From: Cyrtodaria siliqua
Taxonomy: Eukaryota; Mollusca; Bivalvia; Adapedonta; Hiatellidae
Assembly (NCBI GenBank): GCA_037043455.1
Contig: JAWPHD010003087.1
Span: 62,001 to 126,000 of the forward strand
Direction: 5' to 3'
Length of the DNA: 64,000 bases
The notes beneath the pieces were generated by a model, which did not search any database, was not told the origin of the DNA, and was given only the letters and a program-made list of their open reading frames with translations. A program made the position numbers and the translations under genes. This document shows, piece after piece, positions 29,966 to 42,100 of this stretch; position 1 is the first letter of the stretch; each line of letters opens with the position of its first letter.

Positions 29966-30056
29966 CCCTGGAGAGGACAAGGACAACTACAAAGTTAAAG
30001 ATAATTTTTAATAATTTCAGAAGCAATAAGAAGTTGACGCCTGCCAATCACACATA

Positions 30057-30111
30057 ATGAGTAAAAGGAAGGCCACAGCTGCAGCTCTACTGCAAACAAA
30101 GAAGACAAGAA
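30057..30111 (+). CDS. Uncharacterised gene exon 1 (start)
   Basis: ATG then SKRKATAAALLQTKKTR, basic. Donor agaa|gtaaat, phase 1 out. An acceptor-like atttcag at 30014-30020 suggests this exon has a spliced 5' UTR and a further upstream non-coding exon. Confidence 0.8.
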
Positions 30112-33100
30112 GTAAATATACTCTCTTTAATTCATTGGTTGGAAATATAGAAAAACGAAAAGATGTATATCCCGGAACAAATGGGTTAAAGCACTCAATA
30201 TAATATGAAAATCTTGGGTTGCATTATTAGTTTGTTATAAAAACTTACAAAAGTTTAAAGTCAAATTTGTAAAAAAAAGGTAATGGAGGTCCTTCATAAT
30301 AAGTGTTAACTTTGTGGGTAGCTATATTTCTAAGAGTCGTAGTGACACAGGGCTGTAGATAAGCTGAGTTTTTTGAGTAATTTTTACAAAAAAAATCAAT
30401 TTTTAAAAAATGTGAGCATCATAACTCATTGAAATACTACAAAAACTCTAAACTTTCAAAAATCATGAGTTAATATGACGGTATTGTCCTGTGGAACAGT
30501 TTTATGCCTTATTTATATGATGAGAATAGAACAAAGGTCATATAGTGTTTCTTTTGGTTTTTACTGAACTTTCATTTAATCAGAATCAATGATTTTTTTA
30601 AATTGATTAATTCACATCCATTTTGAAAGCATGAACGTTTAAAAATGATTTTTACTCTGAACGTGTTCCTTGTTACTCATTCATTTTGAATCTGATGAAT
30701 AAATACTCACTGCAGTCAACAATTATGTACAGAGCTCTCGGTAGTGTAAGCTCTGTAGTGTTCAGAGCTCTCTGTAGTGTTCAGAGCTCTCTGTAGTGTA
30801 AGCTCTGTAGTGTTCAGAGCTCTCTGTAGTGTAAGCTCTGTAGTGTTCAGAGCTCTCTGTAGTGTAAGCTCTGTTATGTTCAGAGCTCTCTGTAGTGTAA
30901 GCTATGTAGTGTTCAGAGCTCTCTGTAGTGTAAGCTCTGTAGTGTTCAGAGCTCTCTGTAGTGTAAGCTCTGTAGTGTTCAGAGCTCTCTAGTGTAAGCT
31001 CTGTTATGTTCAGAGCTCTCTGTAGTGTAAGCTATGTAGTGTTCAGAGCTCTGTGTAGTGTAAGCTATGTAGTGTTCAGAGCTCTCTGTAGTGTTGATAG
31101 ACATGTTATATCATCACCCATATTTTCAGTTTCATCAGCAAGTTCTGCCAAGAGTAACCAGACAAAGGATAAGAAACCTACAACTGTTGCTTCTTTAGAA
31201 ACAACAACAGTAGACAAGGCTGAAGAAACTTCAAAATCAACTCCAAAATCTCGGGCAAAGAAAGTTCCTGCGATAAAAGTTGAAGCTGACGATTTAGTTC
31301 CCCAGCCTAAAAAGAAAACATACTCAAAAGAGATTGATGAGGCACATAATATAGAAGTAATCATTTTATTTAAATCATTTTTCCCACCAAAGTTGTCTAT
31401 CCGTTTAATGGCGCTAACCCGCCAAATAAGGCACAAAAATAAATGGTTTGTTTCCGCTAACAGCTTAAAAAAAATTAGGGTAGGTAGGCAAAAAAAGAAA
31501 TATTTTTTATTATTAATGGCCTTATTTTTGTTAAATAGTGGGGAAGGTATTAATACCTAGATAATACATGGTTATGACCCTTTTTCAATATTTGGTAATG
31601 TACACATGAAACCCCAGGGGTTGTGGGTTCAATCAAATCTCGCTGGAGGAATGTTTTTTATTTTATTTTTTATCTCCGTAAGTTAGCGTGTTAGCGGAAA
31701 CAAACACTTTTTTCTTTTAAGCCTAACAGCAAAATTTCACTAAAAAATCACTTATCCAAACACTATCGAGGTGTTAAGGTCATAAAATAATGCATAAGTG
31801 GCGATAAAAACTATAGGTTTATTCATGGATACTTAAAATACCCAAGACTGAATATGTGTAAAATGTATTATGGGTTGGTAACTCTTAATTTGACGTTCCA
31901 GTTTTGAGTTTTGGCTTGGCTGGTTAAAGCCATTTATATTGTGTATATAGAGTTCGGATTTTCAAAATATCAGTAGGTTTAGAAACTGTGTACATATTAA
32001 CTTTGCCCGTTTATGGTGGGATCAGGACTTTAAATGAACAACTCGACAATGGTGTCCCAAAGACATTACTTTGTCCAAAAATGTTAACGTTTATGAATTT
32101 ACTTTAAATTTCATCCATAGTCATATAGCTGCTTTAAACAGTCTATTAACTCATTTTAGAATTATTTTATCATTAGAATTTTGTGTTTCTGGGTTTCAAG
32201 AACCTCACTACTCAATGTCCAGTAAAACCTCAGTGTGTTCTGAGAATACAATGAGCTTTCAATTAACTGGTTTCATTGGTTTAATTTTTATCAGTGAACC
32301 AATCAGAATGCTTCATTCATAATTTCCTTTGGTTGCTTCTATCATGACATCACTTTCTGTTTTTATGACATCACACCCTAGATAATTATGACATCACGTC
32401 ATGCTATTATGACATCACATCATGCTATTATAATGCAGCTCAATGTGTTCTCAGAACCTAATGAGCATTTTAATTGCTGTGAGCAACATATTAAGAATAT
32501 TTGTATCACTCATTGAGGAATGAGTTTCTTGAAATCAAGAATCGCAGAATTCTAAAGATAAAATAATTCTAAAATGATTTAATAGACTGTTTTTAATGAA
32601 CTGATCAACATGACATTGTACGTTCTTATAATATTATTTAGTGCATTCGAACATGTTAATATTTATGTTTAGGTCAGATACTGTATGTTTGTTCTACAAG
32701 CTTCATATATGCATGTATACATACTAACAACCACTGAACATTCATACCAAAAGTAACTTCTCCATTGTCGACCTTGACCTTTTTTAATTCTGTTTATTAA
32801 GTGTATGTTAGAAAATGCAGAGAGTTGTTTTCATTTGAAAAAAATAAAGTTTAATTTAGCTTAGTTCATTTTCTAAGGCAGAATTCAGCATACTGTGTTT
32901 ACATTTAATAATAACCACCACAATACATTCATATAAACCAAAGGTAGGTCACCATGACCTTGACATACTTTTTGTTAAGCCCTTCAGCGAAAAACGTCAT
33001 TATTTATCCAACAGTCTTCAACTTTATGCGTATTTATATATTAACCACCGCTGTTGTCTTACCAACAGTAGTCCACCTCTCCCAGACTTTACTTAATTGT

Positions 33101-36100
33101 TCAACTTTTGTTTAGTGTGTTGGGGCTGGCGTGGCGCAGTCGGTAGCGCGGCGGATTTGTAACCGGAGGCCCCGGGTTCAATCCTCCGTGGTGCCACTGA
33201 ATTCCGTCGGTGTGTCCTTGGGCAAGACACTTTACCTTAGCCTCGTCCGTCGGATGGGGACGTAAACCGGGCGGTCCCGTGTATCGGTCTATCCTCCGAG
33301 CACGTTAAAGAACCATAGGAATCTATTTGATAATAAGAGTAGGGCAGGTTCCCGGATTCCTATGTATCCTTCCCCTCTCTCTCGGGCGGCTCTAAATAAC
33401 CTATACTGTGTTGATGAGCCGTTAAACAACATTCAATTCAATTATTTAGTGTGTTGGATAAATGGTCAAGTTTGCTTTTAGCAAAAGGTTCTTTGTGGAT
33501 AAATCAGTTGCTTAGACACAATTTACCCATGGGTATTTAAACTCTAACTTACATACACATACATTCAAACAATCGGTACACTACACATTCCTTCTGTCCT
33601 AGTCGGGACATGATGTATGTAAGTGCGTTCAAAAGCATTAATGTTTGCGATTAATCCAGTTTCTAAGACACTGTTTACACTACTGTTTGGGGCACTTTTT
33701 TCTGCTAAAGTTTTTTTGATGTTTAAGAAACAACTAAAATAAAGCATCAGTAAGTTATATTTCATTTAAACAGACATTTTTAGTGATGGAAAATATTTTT
33801 TACTTTTTGAAGTCAGTGGAGAAATAAAAATTTCACATTGAAAAGTTGTTTTTGATAGGTAATTTTCAATGCAAAATTATGCTCCATGAAAAATTAGATT
33901 GACAGTTTCGCACTTATAAGTCAAGCTCCACTTTCTCACTTATAAGTCAAGTTCCACTTTCACACTTATAAGGCAAGTTCCACTTTCTCAAGTCAAGCTC
34001 CACTTTCACACTTATAAGTCAAGTTCCACTTTCACACTTATAAGTCAAGTTCCACTTTCTCACTTATAAGTCAAGCTCCACTTTTTCACTTATAAGTCAA
34101 GCTCCACTTTCTCACTTATAAGTCAAGCTCCACTTTCTCACTTATAAGTCTAGTTCTTCCCATTTTCTTTTTTTGGGATAACTGTTTAACGTCGGCCCTT
34201 AAAAACAAGAATTCGGAACCACACATATAACATGTATAATTTGGCACTGGTGTATTCCTTTTCCCGTAACGTGGCAGAGGCAAGTAATGACAGATGGCAG
34301 TAGGAACATTTCGTTACCAGTAACTTATCTTTTATTTAGATTTACTTTTTGGATTTTAGACAGTTAACCCCAACTTGATAGAGTACACCGAGAGTCCTCC
34401 TAAAAAGAATGCAAAGGGTCAGCTTGTATTTCCCGACCAGCTGGATTTCCGCCCAAATATGACACCCCAAGAAGTGATGCAGGCAGGCAGTTTTGGTGGA
34501 ACATATTTCCGGGATATAAAGTCTTCTGTTACAGGTATGGTAGAGATGTGTACTGGGATGTCACAAATTGTTTTACTGTCATAAAAATGTTGATACTGGA
34601 AAAAGTATATATTGGTACTGCTAGTCTTGGTAGTTTGAGCCATGCTAGAAAAAGGGGCGTCCATGGCCGAGTGGTTAGAGTCTGACTTGAAATCACTTGC
34701 CCCTCAGGCCATCCTTAAAAAATATCTGTATGCCGTTTCTCAGGATTTCATAAATGGGTAGGTAGCTAGGTGTTGTATTTTTTGTCAAGGACATTAAACA
34801 CCTTTAAAAGCAAGAAATTAAAGAACGATATACTTAAAATAGCAACAAAAAAAAATAATGTTAAAGAACTGCAATAAACGGTTTTGAGTAGGGCCTCTTT
34901 TTTTGGGGTAAGTAGGGAAACAGCAAACTGACAATATTTTATGGCCGACCTCACCTAATGTACATGTGCCAATTAAAACAATCGGTTTATTCACAAGTTC
35001 TTAAAATAAGCGTGATTGAATATAATCAGAACTTTCTCTGACCTTAAAAGCCTTTTTTTCTCTTTTCTTTTTTGTGGCTGGTAAGGTCCGAGAATGCTCG
35101 GATTAGATTGAATATGCATAAAATGAATTATGTGTATAGGTAACTTTTAATTCAACGCTACAGTTTTTGGGTTTGGACTGGCTGGTTAAAGCCGTTTATA
35201 ATGAGGGCTGACTATTGAAAGGACAATTGACTATTGCGATATTATTGCTATTGCAGAAATTACAAATGCAGTACTATTACCATTGAGATATACTATTGCA
35301 ATGCTGTTGGGCAAAATTGAATTATTACAACTACCTTATGAGATAAGACTGTAACAAAGAAGCGGATGAAATTATACTGTTTTTAGCTCTACTGGCCAAA
35401 GGCCAGCAGAGCTTATGGGATGCCGAGTTGTCCGTCGTCCGTCCGTCGTCGGCGTTAACTTTTGGCTCGTTAAGACGATAGGGCTTTCATTTTTGATCCG
35501 ATCTTTACCAAACTTTTATGGGTTGTTAATATCAACGAAAACAAGCCAGATCGGACAAGTAACAGCGGAGTTATGGCCCTTGATTTAGTTAAAAATGCTA
35601 TATTGCTATATTTTGCCTCGTTAAGACGATAGGGCCTTCATTTTTCATCCTAACTTTACCAAACTTTACCACATTGTTAATATCAATGAAAGCTCGGACA
35701 AGTTCGAAAACCAGCCATATCCGACCAGTAACAGCAGAGTTATGGTCCTTGATTTAGTTAAAAATGCTATATTGTTATATTTTACCTCGTTAAGACGATA
35801 GGGCCTTCGTTTTTCATCCTATCTTTACCAAACTTTACCACATTGTTAATATCAATGAAAGCTCGGACAAGTTCGAAAACCAGCCATATCGGACTAGTAA
35901 CAGCGGAGTTGTGGCCCTTGATTTAGTTAAAAATGCTATATTTTGCATCGTTATGACGATAGAGGTTTCATTGTTCATCCGATCTTTCCCAATCTTAAAC
36001 AGATTGTTAATGTTGTTGAAAGCTCGAACAATTTGAAAAACAGCTATATCGGACCAGTAACAGCGGAGTTATGGCCCTTGATTTAGTTAAAAATGCTATA

Positions 36101-39100
36101 TTTTGCCTCGTTAATACGGTGGGGCCTTCATTTTTCATCTGATCTTTACCAAACTTTACCAGATTCTTTAGTTATGGCCCTTGATTTAGTTAAAAAGCTG
36201 TTTTTTGCCCGAAACTTTCAACAAAACCGTAAATGGCAGTCAGTCGCTTCATTGATGTTATAAGAGCCGTGTTAGCCAGTAGAGCATCCACAGGCCCTCT
36301 TGGGCCTCTTGTTTGTTTTTATATTATCTCCAAATGAACAAGATGAAATATAAAAATTGCATTTGTAATTTTGACTATTTCGAAAGGTGTGTTTGCGGCC
36401 ATATTTGTTGTTTTACATTGTACTCGAGTATAGTATGCAGTTTTTTAGCTCGACTGATCAGCAGAGCTTATGCCGTGGTGTGGCGTCCGGCGTCCGTCTG
36501 TCGGTAAACTTTTATTTGTAGCGACAACTCCTCTGAAACTACTGGATGGATATTCATGAAACTTTACAGAAATGTTGCCCATAAAGTCTAGTTGATCCTA
36601 GCAAAAATTCATGTTGATGTGAAATCCAAGATGGCCGCCAAAGCTAAAAATAGAGTTTTAAAATACAAGATTGTAGCGACTACTTCTTGAAAACTATAAG
36701 TGATATTGATATGGGACTTTTTCTAAAATGATCAGCATGACATGATGTTGATCCTTGTCAAAAATCGTTTTGATTCAACGTTAAACATGGCTGCCAGCGG
36801 CCATCTTTGTTTACATAGAGTTATATAGTAAAAACTTGTAGCGACTACTCCTCTGAAACTACTTGGCGGATTGTCATGAAACTTTACAGGAATGTTGCTC
36901 TTAATGTCTAATTGATCCTAGCAAAATTTCAGATCTGTGAGAAATTCAAGATGGCCACCACAGCTAAAAATAGATTTTTAAAAAATAAGTTTGTAGCGAC
37001 TACTTCTTGAAAACTGTAAGTGATATTGATATGGGACTTTTTCTAAAATGATCAGCATGACATGATGGTTATCCGAGTCGAATATCGTTTTGATTTGACG
37101 TTAAACATGGCTGCCAGCGGCCATCTTTGTTTACGTAGAGTTATATAATGAAAACTTGTAGCGACTACTTCTCTGAAACTACTAGACAGATTTTCATGAA
37201 ATTTCACAGGAATGTTGCTCTTAATGTCTTATTGATCCTAGCAAAATTTCAGGTCGGCCGGAAATTCAAGATGGCCGCCACGGTTAAAAATAGATTTTCA
37301 AAAAACAAGTCTGTAGCGACTACTTTCTGAAATCAAAATCAATCAGTAGAGCTTCAAGGTCATTGACCTCTTGTTTTACTTATTTTACTGTTTTCAAAAG
37401 GGAGGTCTAAGAAGGGTGCATACTATACACGGTAAAATACAGTATGTGACCTATCAGTGACTTCTAAAAGACGGTACATTCAAAATAACCTGCGATATGA
37501 GGAAAGTCGTCCCGTAAAGTAGTTGATGTCAAAGACAAACAAAATACTCACCAAAATAAACTTTTTTAAAAAAAATATTTGTGTTTAGTGTTAATTCAAT
37601 ATTCATGCATTACAATAAATAAATTACAAGCATTAGTTTTAAATTCCTAAATTGTGCATGTTCAACAATCAATCGTCCCGTCTTTTAGTAGTCACCATTA
37701 GTTTTACAACTTTGGGGATCGCTATATATATATATTAAAATCAATACTACTACCCCTCTAGGTCATAAATGAATCAGTGCATGCATTTGCTTAATTTTTT
37801 GAAATGACTATTTTTAGGAGAGGAAAACACAACTTAGAAGACGTAAAAACACAAATTAAGTTTTTAAACAGATTATTAAATGAAATATATACTGCCTATT
37901 GAAACTACCGTTAGTCCAGCATACTATTGGCGATTGTAATCGATAGTTCAAGTTGCTTTTGATGCATTGCTATTGGGACGATCACTATTGCAATACATCG
38001 ATAGTTTGATGTATTTTTACTCCTCTATTTATAATGTATCTATAGAGTTTGGATTCTCAAAATATTCAGGGCATTTTTATCAGTTTTGGGGAAGGGGCCT
38101 TTTGCGCTTATACGGGCCGCTGCGAAGAATGGTAAAACGGCCCTGATATGTAAACTATATATATATGTATATACCTCCTAGTCAGTAGGTTCAGACACGG
38201 TGTACATCTGTATATACCTCCTAGTCAGTAGGTTCAGACACGGTGTACATCTGTATATACCTCCTAGTCAGTAGGTTCAGACACGGTGTACATCTGTATA
38301 TACCTCCTCGTCAGTAGGTTCAGACACGGTGTACATCTGTATATACCTCCTCGTCAGTAGGTTCAGACACGGTGTACATCTGTATATACCTCCTAGTCAG
38401 TAGGTTCACACACGGTGTACATCTGTATATACCTCCTAGTCAGTAGGTTCAGACACGGTGTACATCTGTATATACCTCCTCGTCAGTAGGTTCAGACACG
38501 GTGTACATCTGTATATACCTCCTAGTCAGTAGGTTCAGGCACGGTGTACATCTGTATATACCTCCTCGTCAGTAGGTTCAGACACGGTGTACATCTGTAT
38601 ATACCTCCTCGTCAGTAGGTTCACACACGGTGTACATCTGTATATACCTCCTCGTCAGTAGGTTCAGACACGGTGTACATCTGTATATACCACCTAGTCA
38701 GTAGGTTCAGACACGGTGTACATCTGTATATACCTCCTCGTCAGTAGATTCAGACACGGTGTACATCTGTATATACCTCCTAGTCAGTAGGTTCAGACAC
38801 GGTGTACATCTGTATATACCTCCTAGTCAGTAGATTCAGACACGGTGTACATCTGTATATACCTCCTAGTCAGTAGGTTCAGACACGGTGTACATCTGTA
38901 TATACCTCCTAGTCAGTAGGTTCAGGCACGGTGTACATCTGTATATACCACCTAGTCAGTAGGTTCACACACGGTGTACATCTGTATATACCTCCTCGTC
39001 AGTAGGTTCAGACACGGTGTACATCTGTATATACCACCTAGTCAGTAGGTTCACACACGGTGTACATCTGTATATACCTCCTCGTCAGTAGGTTCAGACA

Positions 39101-42100
39101 CGGTGTACATCTGTATATACCTCCTCGTCAGTAGGTTCAGACACGGTGTACATCTGTATATACCTCCTAGTCAGTAGGTTCACACACGGTGTACATCTGT
39201 ATATACCACCTAGTCAGTAGGTTCAGACACGGTGTACATCTGTATATACCACCTCGTCAGTAGGTTCAGACACGGTGTACATATGTATATACCTCCTCGT
39301 CAGTAGGTTCAGACACGGTGTACATCTGTATATACCTCCTCGTCAGTAGGTTCACACACGGTGTACATCTGTATATACCACCTAGTCAGTAGGTTCAGAC
39401 ACGGTGTACATCTGTATATACCACCTCGTCAGTAGGTTCAGACACGGTGTACATCTGTATATACCTCCTAGTCAGTAGGTTTAGACACGGTGTACATATG
39501 TATATACCTCCTCGTCAGTAGGTTCAGACACGGTGTAAATATGTATATACCTCCTAGTCAGTAGGTTCAGACACGGTGTACATCTGTATATACCACCTCG
39601 TCAGTAGGTTCAGACACGGTGTACATATGTATATACCTCCTCGTCAGTAGGTTCAGACACGGTGTACATATGTATATACCTCCTAGTCAGTAGGTTCAGA
39701 CACGGTGTACATCTGTATATACCTCCTAGTCAGTAGGTTCAGACACGGTGTACATATGTATATACCTCCTCGTCAGTAGGTTCAGACACGGTGTACATCT
39801 GTATATACCTCCTAGTCAGTAGGTTCAGACACGGTGTACATCTGTATATACCTCCTCGTCAGTAGGTTCAGACACGGTGTACATCTGTATATACCTCCTA
39901 GTCAGTAGGTTCAGGCACGGTGTACATCTGTATATACCTCCTCGTCAGTAGGTTCAGACACGGTGTACATCTGTATATACCACCTCGTCAGTAGGTTCAG
40001 ACACGGTGTACATCTGTATATACCTCCTAGTCAGTAGGTTCAGACACGGTGTACATCTGTATATACCTCCTAGTCAGTAGGTTCAGACACGGTGTACATC
40101 TGTATATACCTCCTCGTCAGTAGGTTCACACACGGTGTACATCTGTATATACCTCCTAGTCAGTAGGTTCAGACACGGTGTACATCTGTATATACCTCCT
40201 CGTCAGTAGGTTCAGACACGGTGTACATCTGTATATACCTCCTAGTCAGTAGGTTCAGACACGGTGTACATCTGTATATACCACCTAGTCAGTAGGTTCA
40301 GACACGGTGTACATCTGTATATACCACCTCGTCAGTAGGTTCAGACACGGTGTACATCTGTATATACCTCCTCGTCAGTAGGTTCAGACACGGTGTACAT
40401 CTGTATATACCTCCTCGTCAGTAGGTTCAGACACGGTGTACATCTGTATATACCTCCTCGTCAGTAGGTTCAGACACGGTGTACATCTGTATATACCTCC
40501 TAGTCAGTAGGTTCAGACACGGTGTACATCTGTATATACCTCCTCGTCAGTAGGTTCAGACACGGTGTACATCTGTATATACCTCCTAGTCAGTAGGTTC
40601 AGACACGGTGTACATCTGTATATACCTCCTCGTCAGTAGGTTCAGACACGGTGTACATCTGTATATACCTCCTAGTCGGTAGGTTCAGACACGGTGTACA
40701 TCTGTATATACCTCCTCGTCGGTAGGTTCAGACACGGTGTACATCTGTATATACCTCCTAGTCAGTAGGTTCAGACACGGTGTACATCTGTATATACCTC
40801 CTCGTCAGTAGGTTCAGACACGGTGTACATCTGTATATACCTCCTCGTCAGTAGGTTCAGACACGGTGTACATCTGTTGTACAATTGCCTGTTGATGGCT
40901 GAATAGGGATATAAGGCCAAATAAAATAATAGGTGTGTTTCCGGTTACCCGACCTACCCTAGAAATTCCCGCCAACCCTATGGTTTTTATTGCATTCCAA
41001 AAAAAAAAAAAAAAATTTCAAGCCGACCCCCGTCCGTAATGGATTCCGGAATATCAGGCAGGCGCTTGATTGAGTTAATAGATATCAGGGTTCTCAATAG
41101 ACGCGTACACACGCATTTTGACGCATGGAAATTCAGTTTGACCAAATTCTGACGCAGCTAATTTACCACCTGTGCGTGCTTATGACGCGCGTGTATTTGC
41201 TTCCAAGCATCAATCCAATACACATGTACCTATTTTCGATAGCCCAAACATCACAATAATGAGCACGCGCTGCATATCAGTGATTGACACCTTGGCTGAC
41301 GACCTTGATCGCCTCTCGACCAATCAAATTCGCTGCTGTCACAGCTTGTGGCACAGAGGCGGAAATAACTTGTCTATAAATGGTGTCACTGTGTAATCTA
41401 ATCGCTGCTTTTGTGTTAATAATTTAACGATTATCTTTGAAGTTTATGATGCTTTTTGCGGGTGGAGACTATTATGACCTCATTGGATTAACTGTTTAAT
41501 TGATTGCTACCGGCTTCTGATTGATTACCGGTTAATTAGACCGAACTGAAATAAAACAAATGCTAGCGATCAAACATGTGAAAAATATAAAAATCGGCAA
41601 ACATAAAATCGACTTTATTTGTGTTTGTTGACGTTGTTTTTTAATTGTGTTTGTTGTTTATTAATTTTGTTTTACCCATAAAGAACAAAGAAACGCGTAT
41701 TTTAACCTGGGTTATTGTTCAGTCAAAACTTACCGGACATTACGCATTGTTATATTTTGTGTTGACATACTATTTTTGTGCAGTCGAGTAACGGACTTTA
41801 TTAATTCATGTATGTTCAAAATTTATGTATGTTCAATACACAAATGGCGCAAAGAAGTATATTTTTATTTATGTCATCGCAGTCTACGAAACGGCCTGTG
41901 TGTTGGGGATGCACTGTCTGAGGTAGTCTCATTTATTTGACGTCTTCGGGTGCCTTTTTTTTTTTTACATACGGACGTTTATAGATGCACCCTAGGTGCA
42001 GTCTGACCCCGAAGAAGCAGAAAATAAGACAGCTAGTATTATAATAACACCAATAACTTATAATATATAATATCACCAATAACTTTTAATTTTAACAGAT

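Larger units (their letters stand above)
35204..38027. mobile_element. 2.8-kb composite insertion flanked by 9-bp repeat
   Basis: tttataatg occurs at 35195-35203 and 38028-38036, and the host dispersed repeat is continuous once the insert is removed. The outer parts (35204-35382, 37376-38027) share 'actattgcaat' style sequence. The middle contains two further repeat elements. No transposase frame. Could be hAT-like (8 bp) or Mutator-like (9 bp). Confidence 0.7.

Noticed and set aside
31006..31560. Single 184-codon gene from the 33-bp array through exon 2
   Set aside because: The array part is fortuitously in frame. A clear acceptor (attttcag) and donor delimit 31130-31356, and these phases fit the neighbouring exons.
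38165..40877. CRISPR-like array
   Set aside because: Head-to-tail units without variable spacers in a eukaryotic intron. The same applies to all other arrays here.
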